Shown here: positions 33,511 to 46,155 of the stretch, in pieces
How the letters are laid out: each line of letters begins with the position of its first letter
Position numbering within the stretch: position 1 is the stretch's first letter
Origin: Blastomyces gilchristii SLH14081
Lineage: Eukaryota; Ascomycota; Eurotiomycetes; Onygenales; Ajellomycetaceae
NCBI RefSeq assembly: GCF_000003855.2
Contig: NW_003101681.1
Coordinates: 5,642,405 to 5,706,404 of the forward strand
Length of the DNA: 64,000 bases
Direction: 5' to 3'
Made by a program: the position numbers and the translations under genes
The notes under the pieces: generated by a model
Database searches by the model: none
What the model was told of the DNA's origin: nothing
What the model saw: the letters and a program-made list of their open reading frames with translations, nothing else

Positions 33511-36500
33511 TGTGATTCGGAAGAATATATGACTGCTGAATAATGAGCAAAGCTGATTACATCTATTCTTCTAACAAGTATTGAAGAAAATATTCCAAAG
33601 AAAAAGTCTTCTGAGTATTCCAAACCTTGGTGGAATGAGAATATCACTTCTAAAAGAAAGCAACTAGCCACTGCTAAGAGAGAGTGGAAGAATAACTTAA
33701 TATCTGATGAAGAGTTCAAAGCTATTCAAAATGAATATTTTTCAGATATTAAAAAAGCCAAAACAGATTGCTGGAACAAATTTCTTGAAGAAGCACAAGA
33801 AAAAGAAGTTTTTAAAGCCTTCAACTATACTAAAACAAGAAGTGTAGCAAAGCTTCCAACCTTAGAATATGAATTTCAGAATGAATTGTATACAGCAAAC
33901 TCTTTTGAGGAAAAATGTCACACTTTTATGAGAATTCTCTTTCAAAACTCATCACATTTAGAAGAGGAGAATATGTCATTTCATGAATATATTGATGAAA
34001 ATAACTGGGAATGGCCTGAGCTTACAGGTGATGAACTAGAGTCAGCAATATTCTCAAGTTCAATTAAAACTGCTGCAGAGCCTGATTCAATTAATCATTT
34101 AATTATTCAAAACACATATTTCTACTTGAAGAATGAATATTTTGAGCTCTTTTTCAATCTCTTAAGAAATGATTATCATTCTGAATGCTGGAGAGAAGCT
34201 ACTGAAGTAATCCTTGCAAAATCTAATAGAAAAGCTTCAGTTCCTAAGTCATATAGAGTAATATCTCTGTTGAACTGTTTGAGAAAAGTTCTAGAAAAGA
34301 TAATAGCTACTAGATTATCTTTTATAAGCTCTATTAGTGATTCTCTTCTATTTAATGAATAAATGAGAGATAGAAAATAATGTTCTGCAATTGACACTGT
34401 TCTCTCAGTTCTTCATGATGTTCAAGTAGCAAAGCATGAAGGCCTGGTCTCAACTGCAGTTTTTATTGACATAAAAGATGCATTTAATCATGTTTCAAAG
34501 TCTAAGATAATTCAAACTTTGAAGATGTTAAAACTGTCACTTTCTCTAATAAAATGAGTTGATTGTTTCATATCTAAAAGAATTATACAACTATTCTTTG
34601 ATGAAAGAAAACAAGATAAAACTGAGATAAAAATAGAAGTATCACAAGAATCTTCAATCTCACCTGTTTTATTTGCAATATACACTGCATATTTATTCAA
34701 GAATAGAGAGATGAAAATAGTGAGATCTTCAAGTTATGTAGATGATATTGATCTTCTCTACAGTTCACAGATAATCAAAGAGAATTTAGAAGTGATTGAG
34801 AAAGCAGTAAAGGAAATCTTTGTTAGAGCAGATATTAATTTAATTTAATTTGATATGAATAAAACTGAGTTAATTCACTTTTTTTTCAGATTTAATCAGA
34901 AAGAACTAAGTCTAACTCTTCTGAATAAAGAGATAAACCCAGTTTGAATGTCAAATGACTAGGAGTATGATTAAACTCCAAGTTGAATTTTAAATATCAT
35001 ATTCAACAAAGAATCATCAAGGCAGAGAGACTACTGAATAGTATAATCAGACTATCAAATCCTGAGAGAGGTTTATCTTTTCAGGCTATGAGACAGTTGT
35101 ACATAGCCTGTATTACCTCAGTAGCTGATTATAGAGGTCAAGTTTGATGGAACAATCAAGATAACTTCACTGAACTATTTCAAAGTCTACAAAACAGAGC
35201 TTTGAGAAGAATTCTGAGAGTATTTAAATCATCTCCTATTAAAGCAATGAAAATTGAAGCCTCAATTTCACCTTCTGCTATTCAATTTGAAAAGGCCTGT
35301 ATGAACTATGCTCTGAGAGTCATAAAGATGAGCTTAAATCATATAATCAGAGAAAGAGTCTCTTCTTCATTTTCATCAGTTAACTCAGGAAATGAACTGA
35401 ATTGGAATAGATTTCTTGATTGGAATGAGAATAATGCTTTAAAGAAAATGCTCTCTCAACTGTATAGACTATGTTCACTTATTAAGAATTAATTTTCTTC
35501 ATTAAATGTTGAGAAAATTGATCATGAGAAGATATCTCTCTGGAGAGAAAAGCTGGAATCTCTCATAGACTTACAAATAAGTGAACTATCTAAAGAGAGA
35601 GAATATGAACAGCATTTGAAGAAGATCTCTACAATCAATATAAAAGACTCTATTCTGATTTACTCAGATGACTCAAAAAATGAGAATTTGAATAGATTAG
35701 ATGCAGGCATTGCTTATACTGAAGATAATATCAATTTTATCTCAGATTTCTGAAATTTAGGCTGTGAATCTGAAGTCTTTGATACTGAACTATTTGTAAT
35801 AGTGAAAGCTTTCAAACTCATTGAAATAAAATCTCATAAAAGAGAAAATAGTTTGAAAGAGATATGAATATTCTCTGATAGTCAAGCTGCTTTAAAAAGA
35901 CTTAGAAATAGTCAGATTCATAATGATCAAATGAATCTTGATCTGATTTTAAACCCTGTTTTGAAAATTCAAAAGAGAAGAACATCTAAACTGATAATTC
36001 ATCTGCATTGAGTTTCTGCTCATATGAATATTCATGACAATGAATTGACTGATTCAGCTGCAAAAAAGAGTTCAGAATTAAGCAGATCTATTTAAAAAAC
36101 AGTGTCCTGATCTTTCATAAAGAGAAAGATAAAAGAATCTTGTTTAAACCAGTGAAATGAAAGCTGACAGAAACAAAAGAAGAGCATACATTATTCAAGA
36201 TTTGAGATAAAATCAAAGTGGAAATCTTGTTCAATTAAATGTAAAAAGAAAATATTCTCATTCATAATTCAGCTAAAACTAGAACATGGTTATTTCAAAT
36301 CCTATATACAAAGATTTGATAATAGATTTGATTCAACAGAGTGCTCATTCTGCAATACAAATGAGAACTCTGAGTATATTGTAATGCATTGTGCATTATA
36401 CAATAGTCTCAGAGTCAGATTAAAGAAGAAGTATGATTTAAATCAATTAAATATAAGGTTCTTATTCTCAACTGAGACAGGACTTAAATACTTAATAGAC

Positions 36501-37113
36501 TTTTTATCAGAAACTCAAGCAGCTACAAGAAAATGACTTAACTCAGAAGTATCTGAATATGAAGAGATGGAAATTGATTAGATATAGTCTGTTAAAACAG
36601 CTATACACTATCTTTTAATAATTGTATTTTGTTATAGTCTTTCTTTACTGTACTTGTTTCTTTCTGTTCTTTTCTATCTATCTATTTAATGTGTATATCT
36701 TTAGGACTATGTTCTCTTTTCCTTTGTCATAATATTTTCAAATGATTTCAAAGTATTAATAGGTGTTGAAATACTGCAATTTGTAAACAGTTTTTGTATT
36801 CTGGGCTGGAATTTTCTGATTTTGCATATCTGAAATTGATAAGTGTATAATAGTTGACTCTAGAGATATAGGAAAAACCCTGAGAACTAAAGGTTCTCAG
36901 GTAGATGTCATAGTCTCTGACTGCATACATCTATAATTGAAGAATACTAATAATAATAATAATAATAACTGCTGAATAATAACGCGGCCGCTTCTGAACA
37001 TACTTATGAATGTAAAGAGGCTATAGCAGCCACTAATTAATTTAGTATAATATATATAAGAAGCCGGCGTACACCTGTAATTATATGCTGACTTAAGCAA
37101 TCTTTGAATCATA
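33511..37113 (+). repeat. LTR-A, 5' LTR of gypsy-A copy 2, interrupted
   Basis: Pieces 33511-33544 and 36981-37113 add up to 167 bp, the same as the LTR at 9048-9214. A NotI-like GCGGCCGC with CpG sites is kept at about 36984. The following TGATAGCATGTCT at 37116 is a damaged primer-binding-site candidate (TGGTAGCATG in undamaged form). Confidence 0.85.
33545..36967 (+). mobile_element. LINE-5: 5'-truncated, relatively well-preserved RT frame
   Basis: A 3.4 kb LINE lacking ORF1 and the endonuclease, inserted in LTR-A. The 13-bp target duplication ACTGCTGAATAAT is at 33532-33544 and 36968-36980. The RT N-terminal part keeps many Trp codons (KPWWNEN about 33622, NNWEWPEL about 33998, ECWREATEV about 34183). 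Stops include two CAA-to-TAA changes at about 34361 and 34378. YVDDIDLL is intact near 34735. RNase H and the Cys/His tail follow, then AAT repeats at 36945-36967. Confidence 0.92.
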
Positions 37114-37122
37114 TCTGATAGC

Positions 37123-38990
37123 ATGTCTACAAATCAGTGAGAAGTACAAGCTTCTTCAGAGTATGATAATTCTGTCTACAAAGTGATTCATAGTTATTAT
37201 ATCAGTGTGATTCTAAACATCTCAAAAGATAGTATATGAAGAAGCAGTGAGTGAAAGAGTATTTAATTGATACTGCTCTGCTTATTGAGAGGAAACTTCA
37301 TACTCAGATAAATGCCATGTAGGTAAATAAATAAGATATGAGAAAAAGAAGAATAAGAGTAGTGAATCAGATTCAAAGAAGTTCACTCTCTACTCAGAAG
37401 AATAAAAAAGAGAAGTAGTCATTATCAGAGTTATACAATAATAATAGAAATTCTATAATAATATAATGATAGATACTCTACAATCAATAAAAAACTACTG
37501 TAATGAATATCTTCTCTAGTTAATATAAATAACACTCTTCTCTGCTATCTGAACTGAAAGGTATACAGAACCTCTCAGAGAGTTTACTCAAAGTAGTAAG
37601 AAAAGTGACTGAAACTGCTGAATCAGTATCAAACCTCTGAACATGTATAAGAATTCTAAATGAGATTGAGGTCTTGTGTATACAGTGACAGACTGAAGCA
37701 GAAGTTAAGCAATAGTTGATATTTATCATAAATCAAGTATTCACTATGAAGAGCTTCACTGACACAATTATCACTATTAATAAGAATAGATAAAATCAGG
37801 TTATAGATCTGTAGTAAGAGATTAAACATTTACACAGATAGATAACTACACTGAATCTGAAGATCTCATCACAATTATTCACAATCTCTTTAGAAGTGTA
37901 CACATCATCTGAGACTGATGCATATGATGAGAATTCAAGCATGAACTATATCAAGTCAGATAATCTGCTGAAGTCATTAAGCTTTAATAGTGACTGAAAA
38001 AATAATACTGTAATCAGCTGACTAAGTCAAATGTGATTATATTATCAGATTGAGTGTGAACTCACAGACAGACAGTTAACAGAATTTTAATAAGGCTTAA
38101 AATTTATCATATTTCTACATGAAAAAGTGAAGTTATTATAAATAACTGATGAAAAGATGAATCTCACAGATCTGAAGTAATATTTATTCTCTCAAATATG
38201 AAATAAGTTTTTCAAATGAATCTTACACAACTTTGAGAAAGTAAATATATAAGACAAGTATTATAAATACTTTACTGAGTGTAGATAAGTGAGTAATCTT
38301 ATATTATACTTTATACACTTTAGTTTACACTATCTTGTGTTAAATATCTTGTGTTAAATGAGAAGCTTTTAACATCTTTCTGTTTACAGATCTTCATCTA
38401 TTATCTTATGTCTGAGTTAAGAGCAGGATGAAAATACTTAAGCCTATAACCAGATACAGTAAAAGAAGTATATAATATTCTCATTGTATGAAAACAAGTG
38501 AGTCAGCTGTAATAGAAAATACTGTAATCAAGTATATTTCAGTAAAGAACAGATAGTCAGACTTCTATAACACAAGTTACACATCTGAATGTAATGAATC
38601 TAGAATTGAATACTATCACTAAAGCACTGAATTCTCTGAAAAAGAGATTCTCTGAGTGAAAATCTTGATATTATGAGTATCAAGCTTGCTTCAACTGTGA
38701 ATGCTAAAATCATAATATAAAAGATTGCACACAGTTTACACAGTCAAGAGAAGTAAGAAAGTTAAAAAACTAGTAGAATTAATCTGCTCAGAGACACTCA
38801 CTGATATTCTATGAAAAGTTTTTAAAGTGAAAGAGATATTTGTATTAGATAGCTCTCTGAAATCTATAAATATCAGGAGAAAGCAGGCTTCTGACTGAGA
38901 TATGAGTGAGAAAGAAGCATACACTTATCTTAATGTCTTAAAGTCTGAAATGTTAATGTATAGAGACACTTGAGTAAGAATCAAGAGATG
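37123..38990 (+). pseudogene. Gypsy-A gag with CCHC knuckle, decayed (copy 2)
   Basis: The start is the ATG at 37123, ten bases after the LTR end, and the same position is used in copy 4 (55474). The frame carries many Trp-to-TGA stops from the fifth codon onwards. A zinc knuckle C-x2-C-x4-H-x4-C is intact at 38687-38728 apart from one stop inside it (CFNCEC*NHNIKDC). It forms the virus-like-particle shell and packages RNA in working elements. Confidence 0.82.
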
Positions 38991-40334
38991 ACTGTAAAAG
39001 TGTTAGCAGACACAGAAGCTTCTACACAATATATTAGTAATTATATAATTCAAAAAATGAAAGAAGTCTGCTGAGTGAAGAATGTTCAATACATAAGATT
39101 ATCTGATAACTGATATTTAGTGTCATCTGCAAGAGTAAGAGTTCTCTTGTACTTCAGAGAATAATCTTGCTATATTTGAGTGTGAGAACTGTAAAACATG
39201 AAATACAATTATATTCTTCAAATTGATTGATTTCAAAAGTTTAATTCACAAATTCAATAGTATACATGCTATATATAATTAATTAATAGAAAGAAAACAG
39301 TTCATATGATTCTATCAACTGATATGAGAAGAACATTTCACATCTCTGATATAGAAGGGTTAAATTTATTTACACATCAATAAGCAAAGAGAACAATTTA
39401 CAAGACCTCATTTAAAAGCATCTTGTATGTCATACAAGACTCAGAAGAGGAGAAAATCAAGATAAAGAATATATGAAAGAATAAGTATATGAAGAAACTT
39501 CTGAACAGACCTTTCATCAGAATTGTCATTGCAATTAGAATTCATACATGAGATTAACACAGAGAATGTGAAATCAGTCAATCAGAATGCATACTCTCTA
39601 TTGCAAACACATCTTGAAGAACAGAAGTATCAGATCACAGACTGTCTAGAACATAGTCTCATACAATTCTTATCAAGTGTGTGAGACTTCTCAGTTATAT
39701 TTATGAAAAAGACAGGTGAGAAGTGATGAATATGTATTGATTATCAAGTACTTAATAAGCTTATGATTAAGAATGAATACTCATTACTGTGAATTTAACA
39801 ACAGTTGAATACAGTCAGAAACATCTGATATCTATTAAAGATTAATCTTCTCTCAGAATACTGACAGATCTGTATAGATGAACTGTCAGTACTGTGAATC
39901 ATATTTAATATGCAATGAGAGAAGTTCAAATTTCTGATAATATTATTCAGTCTGATAAATGTATCTGTTATCTTTCAAATAATGATGAATACAATTCTTC
40001 ATAAACAGAAAAAATCTTATATCTCATATATCTGAATAATATCTTAGTCTTTTCCAACTCATATGATAAATATCTGAAGTATCTTGATAAAGTGCTAATA
40101 ACTCTAACAGAGTATAACCTCTATATCAAATCAATCAAGTGTGTGTTTGAAATGAAAGAGTTAAAGGTCATAGAACATGTAGTAAGTGATGACTATATAG
40201 ATCTCATTTCAGAGAAATTGAATGTCATAGTGAATTGACGGTAGCTGAGAAATATACATCATGTACAACAGTTTCTTAAGTTGATCTCATATAATCACAG
40301 ATTCATCAAGAATTTCACATGAATATCTGTATCA
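38991..40334 (+). pseudogene. Gypsy-A protease and reverse transcriptase, decayed (copy 2)
   Basis: The protease site reads ADTEAST at about 39006-39026, a damaged Asp-Thr-Gly motif. RT signatures follow from about 39600: ICIDYQVLNKL and LLKINLLSEY*QICIDE (about 39730-39880), the MNTILH segment (about 39985), and a YxDD position lost to a frame break near 40030. The LINE-6 insertion ends it. The corresponding undisturbed segment is 61980-62700. Confidence 0.82.
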
Positions 40335-43300
40335 TTATTATTATTATTCTTCAATTATGAATATATGCAGTCAGTGACTATGACATCTATCTGAGAACTT
40401 TTAGTTCTCAAGGTTTTTCCTATATCTATAAAGATAACTATTATAAATTCATCAATTTCAGATATGCAAAATCAGAAAATTCTAGCTCAGAATATGAAAA
40501 CTGTTTACAAATTACAGTATTATAACATCTTCTGATACTTTGAAATCATTTGACAATATCATGACAAAAGAAAAGAGAACACAGTCTTGAAGATAGACGC
40601 ATTAAATAGATAGATAGAAAAGAATAGAAAGAAAAAATTAAAGTAAAGAGAGACTATAACAAAACAAATTATCAAAAGATAGTATATAGCTGTTTTAACA
40701 GACTATATATGATCAATTTCCTTCTTTTCATATTCAGATACTTCTGAGTTAAGTCATTTTCTTGTAGCTGCTTGAGTTTCTGATAGAAAGTCTATTAAGT
40801 ATTTAATTCCTGTCTCAGTTGAGAATAAGAACCTCATATTTAATTAATTTAAATCATACTTCTTATTTAATCTGACTCTGAGACTATTGTATAATGCATA
40901 ATATATTACAATATACTCAGGATTTTCATTTGCATTGCAGAATAAGCACTCTGTTGAATCAAATCTGTCATCAAATCTTTGTATATAGAATTTGAAATAA
41001 TCATGTTCTAGTTTCAGCTGAATTATAGATGAGAATATTTTCTTTTTACATTTAATAGAACAAGATTTTCAGTTTGATTTTGTCTCAAATCTTGAATGAT
41101 GCATGCTCTTCTTTTGTTTCTGCCAGCTTTCATTTCACTTGTTTAAACAAGATTCTTTTATCTTTCTCTTTATAAAAGACCAGGACACTGTTTTTTGAAT
41201 AGATCTGCTTAATTCTGAACTCTTTTTTACAGCTGAATCAGCTAATTCATTATCATGAATATTCATATGAGCAGGAACTCAATGCAGATGAATTATCAGT
41301 TTTAATATTCTTCTCTTTTAAATTTTTAAAACAGAGTTTAAAATCAGTTCAAGATTCATTTGATTATTATGAATCTGACTATTTCTAAGTCTTTTTAAAG
41401 CAGCTTGACTATCAGAGAATATTCATATCTCTTTCAAACTATTTCCTCTTTTATAAGATTTTATTTCAATGAGCTTGAAAGCTTTCACTATTGTAAATAG
41501 TTCAGCATCAAAGACTTCAGATTCACAGTCTAAATTTCAGAAATCTGAGATAAAATTGATATTATCTTCAGTATAAGCAATGTCTGTGACTAATCTATTC
41601 AAATTCTCATTTTTGAAGTTATCTGAAAAAATCAGAATAGAGTCTTCTATATTAATTGTGAAAATTCTCTGCAAATGCTATTCATATTCTTTCTTCTTAG
41701 ATAGTTCACTTATTTACAAGTCTATAAGAGATTCAAGCTTTTCTCTTCAGAGAGATATCTTCTCATAATCAACTTTTTCAATATTTAAAGAAGAAAATTG
41801 ATTTTTAATCAGAGAGTATAGTCTGTACAGTTGAGAAGGCATTTTCTTTGAAGAATTATTTTCATTTCAATCAAGAAATCTCTTTCAATTCAGTTCATTT
41901 CCAGAGTTAATTGATGAAAATGAAGAAGAGAGTCTTTCTCTGATTATATGATTTGAGCTCATCTTTATAACTCTCAGAGCATAGTTCATACAGGTCTTTT
42001 CAAATCTAATAGCAGAAGAAGAAATTGAAGCTTCAATTTTCATTGCTTTAATAGGAGATGATTTGAATGCTTTCAGAATTCTTCTTAAAGCTCTGTTTTA
42101 CAGACTTTGAAAGAGTTCAGTGAAATTCTCTTGATTATTTCATCAAACTTGAACTTCATAATCAGCTACTGAGGTAATACAGGCTATATATAACTGTCTC
42201 ATAGCCTGAAAGAATAGACCTCTCTCTGTATTTGATAGTCTCATTATGTTATTCAATAGTCTTTCTGCCTTGACAGTTCTTTGTTAAATGTAATATTCAA
42301 AATTCAACTTGAAGTTTAATCATACTTCTAATCATTTGATATTTACACTGAATTTAATCTCTCTATTTAAAAGAGTTAGAGATAGTTCTTTCTCATTGAA
42401 TCTAGAAAAGAAATGAATTAACTCAGTTTTATTCATATCAAATTGAATTTAATTAATATCTACTCTAACAAAGATTTTCTTTACAGCTTCTTCAATTACT
42501 TTTAAATTCTTTTTAATAGTTTTTGAGCTGTAGACTATATCAATATTATTCATATAACTCAGAGATTGCACTATTCTTATATTTTTATTTTTGAATAGAT
42601 ATGCAGTGTATATTGCAAAAAAAATGAGTGAGATTGAAGATTCTTACAGTACTTCTATTTTTATCTCAGTCTTGTCTTATTTCATTTCATTAAAGAGAAG
42701 TTATATGATTCTTTTAGATATAAAACAGTTAACTCATTTTATTAGATAAAGTGATAGTTTGAACATCTTCAAAGTCTGAATTAACTTTGACTTTGAAACA
42801 TGATCAAATGCTTCTTTTATATCAATAAAAACTGCAGTTGAGACCAGATCATCATACTTTGCTATTTAAATATTATGAATAACTGAGAGAACAGTGTCAA
42901 TTGCAGAACATTGTTTTCTATCTCTCATTTATTCACTGAATAAAAGAGAATCACTGATAGAGTTTATAAAAGATAGTTGAGTACTTATTATCTTTTCTAA
43001 AACCTTTTCTAGACAGTTCAATAGAGATATTACTCTATATGACTTAAGAATTGAAGTTTTTCTATTAGATTTTGTAAGAATCACTTCAGTGACTTTTCTT
43101 CGGCATTCAGAATGATATTCATTTTTCAAGAGATTGAGAAGAGCTTAAAATATTCATTCTTTAAGTAGAGTATGTATTTTGAATATTAAGTAATTAATTG
43201 AATCAGGGCCTGCAGCAGTTTTAACTGAACTTGAGAATATAGCTGACTCTAATTCATCTTGTATAAGATCAGGTCATTCCCAGTCATTTTTATCAATATA

Positions 43301-44999
43301 GTTGAGAACTGATATATTCTCTTCCTCTGAATCTGAATCTGATGAGTTTTGAAAGAGAGTTCTTATAAAAGCTTGACATTTTTCCTTAAAAGAGTTTGCT
43401 GTATATGATTCATTCTGAAACTTATATTCTAAGGTTGAAAGTTTTACTACACTTCTTGTTTTAGTATAGTTAAAAGCTTTAAAAACTTCCTTTTCTTATG
43501 CTTCTTCAGGAAATTTATTTCAGCAGTCTGTTTTAGCTCTTTTAATATCTGAAAAGTATTCATTTCTGACAGCTTTGAACTCTTTATCAGAAATTATATC
43601 ATTCTTTCAATCTCTTCTAGCAGTAGTCAATTATTTCCTTTTAGATGTGATATTCTCATTTCATCAAGGTTTTGAATACTCAGAAGACTTTCTCTTTGAA
43701 ATATTGTCTTTAACACTTAATAGAATAATAGATGTAATGAGCTTCACTCTATTCTCAAGCATTTCATTTGAGATATCTTGATCAGGATTTCAATATAGCT
43801 TACTCTGTCTTTCAGATTTTAACAGTTTTATACTTTCTTCAACTGCCTTTCAGTCAGCTTTTTCAAAAATAAACTGATTAAAGAGAAGAGGGTTTTCACT
43901 TGTTTATTTCTCACTCAGTTTAATATCAAATTGAATAATCTCATGATCTGATTCTGATCTCTCATTTGAATCAATAAATCAGTTTATAAGTCTTTTTTTC
44001 ATCAGATTTTGTGACATGAAGATTAAATCTATAACAGATTTCTATTTCATGTCTTTTCTAAAGAATGTTTATTGATCAGACTTGTTAATCAAATCTATTG
44101 AATGCTCAAAGAGTCATTCAATTAGATTATCAGCTCTTACTGCTCTTTTGCATCCTGAATTTCATCAGAGATGATATGCACTGAAATCTCCTGCAATTAT
44201 AGAGTTTCTTGATGAAGTTATGTTCAGAAATCCTCTATTAATTATTCAGATATTATTATTTTTCTTCACTGACTTTTCATTACAGATATTTATGAGCTGT
44301 ATAGTATCAAACTCATTCTCTTTATCTATAATATTACCCACTGGAATATCAGGGTCAGACATGATATCAAATCTTAGATTAAATTGATATCTTGATCTCT
44401 TCCTTTCATAGATCATTACTCTTGACTTTATCTCAGACTTTTGAGATAGAAAGCAGTAGTAGCTTGAATGAGAAATAACATATTTTTACTCAGTATCAAA
44501 ATTTGGCTTCTGAAGCAGTACAAAATCCACTTTTTATTCAAATGCAATTTGAAGATAAGAATAAATGCAATTTGAGTTTCTATTCACATTATTTTGAATA
44601 AATGTGACTTTTAAAGAGTTTTTAAACTTTTTTTGTTGTTTTTGTTGTATATTCATACTAAAAGAGAGTAGAGTAGAATCTAATCACTATCATCAGATAG
44701 TAGATTATAACTATTCTGAAAAGTAGAAATCTTAACTTCTTACATTATATCTAGTTTATTATCAGAGTCATTTCTCAATTCTCTAATCTTAACAGAAGTT
44801 TAAGAATTTAAATTCTGTTTACATTTAGCTGGAGAATTGAAGTTTGAAGATTTAGATAATTGAGAGTTTCTTCTTTTTGTGCTTGCAGTTGTGAGTTTAC
44901 TGGCTTGACTATTCTCTTCAGTTCTAGATTTGCTTTGAGCTTCATCTTTTCTCCAGTTCTTTTGAGTTCTTGAAGCAAACATACATTGTTTTAAGCTAA
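40335..44999 (-). mobile_element. LINE-6: 4.7 kb LINE on minus strand, 5'-truncated in ORF1
   Basis: (TTA)n at 40333-40350 is the tail in reverse, then the stem-loop (about 40398), Cys/His tail, RNase H, RT and endonuclease (GDFSAYHL-like at about 44180) and the ORF2 start near 44655. The ORF1 end (frame 45081-44800 partly) runs until homology stops at 44999 within the knuckle region. It inserted into gypsy-A RT. No target duplication is found at the right junction, where element C sequence begins. Heavy decay, with stops throughout. Confidence 0.9.
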
Positions 45000-45590
45000 A
45001 ACTATAAAGAGTGATTACAGGCTGTAAATATCTTGATTCTATAATTCTACAGAGTTGATAAAAGAATGAAAAATTCCTCACAATTCTACAGTGTTAAAGA
45101 ATGATAATTTATGAGAATGAGTGAAACATTAACTCATGAATACTTCTCTTTGATAAGAATAATCTCACAGGAAGTGATTCATCTGCAGAATGAATCTGTG
45201 TAATGATTACATAAGAATCTCACAGAAAAATGATTGAAGATCAACTGAAATTCTTTAGATTGAAAGATGCAGAATGAATCTGTGTGATGCTCACATAAGA
45301 ATCTTATAAAAATGATTGAGAGTCAATCAGAACCCTTCTATATGAAAGATGTGAGATGAATCTGTATGATAGTCAGAGAAAGATCTGTAGGTTATAAAGA
45401 ATCTCATGAAATAAGAAACTGAGTAACAGACTCTTTTCTCTTCACAGTAATAAGAGATTCTTTCTCACTGAGAGTTTTTTTCATATAGATATAAAGGGTT
45501 TTTAGTGAGTATCACTGCAGTGCTGAGCCTGATTCTATAGAATCACTCAGTGAAAGACTTCATGAATAAAGTCTTAGAGAGAGAGAGATA
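45000..45590 (+). other. Element C 3' internal region with tandem repeats and PPT
   Basis: Non-coding DNA ending in a purine tract (GAGAGAGAGAGATA at 45577-45590) directly before LTR-C, as expected upstream of a 3' LTR. Three imperfect copies of an 80-90 bp unit (GCAGAATGAATCTGTGTRATG..., with CACATAAGAATCT) start near 45193, 45279 and 45357. There is no recognisable protein, so the superfamily of element C is unknown. Confidence 0.6.
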
Positions 45591-45848
45591 TGTAAGAAAT
45601 TCTACTTCTCACGGATTCTTTATTTCTATTTCTATCTCTTATATAATTACTAGAGTTAGCAGCCCTTGGCTACACACAACTATATAGACTGGAGTTCGCG
45701 AATACTATTCATAACTTAGCTTGAATACTATTATACATTTAATCTCTACATTTTATCTTTCTACTGTGAATACTTCTAGTAGTTAACAGTACATATCACG
45801 CCAAGCTGCAAACACCCGAATAATCGCCTACGAGCACTTATTCTTACA
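45591..45848 (+). repeat. LTR-C, 3' LTR (258 bp)
   Basis: It runs from TGTAAGAAATTC to TTATTCTTACA with perfect 8-bp inverted ends. It retains CpG sites (TTCGCG, CGCCTACG). Gypsy-A integrase sequence starts right after it, so element C had inserted into gypsy-A. Confidence 0.88.
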
Positions 45849-46155
45849 GCAGCAGAAACAGCAGTTGCAGATGCAGCAGTCACAGACACAGAATCAAGAT
45901 TAAAAGAAATCAGTCACACACATGTAAAAGTTAATAAGTTACTCCTGAATTAAGCAATTTAATTGAAAAGAATACAAGACTCACTAGTTAAGAAATTAAG
46001 TCTCAAGATAAGAACATGAGTTCTTGTACACAATGAGAGTTCTGAGAAGTTTCAATCTAGATGGTTTGAGTCATATAAAATACTTAAATCACATTCTCTG
46101 AGAATATATACATTGAAAGAATCAGAGAGACAGATCTTTTACAACTTAATAAATA

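Larger units (their letters stand above)
33511..40334 (+). mobile_element. Gypsy-A copy 2: LTR (with LINE-5 inside), gag, protease, RT
   Basis: The 5' LTR starts in a MITE at 33511, is split by LINE-5 and ends at 37113. Gag starts at 37123, and protease and RT follow until LINE-6 begins at 40335. It matches copy 4 (55300 onward) segment by segment. The later pol is absent here, and part of its 3' end may be the remnant at 45849-49031. Confidence 0.88.
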
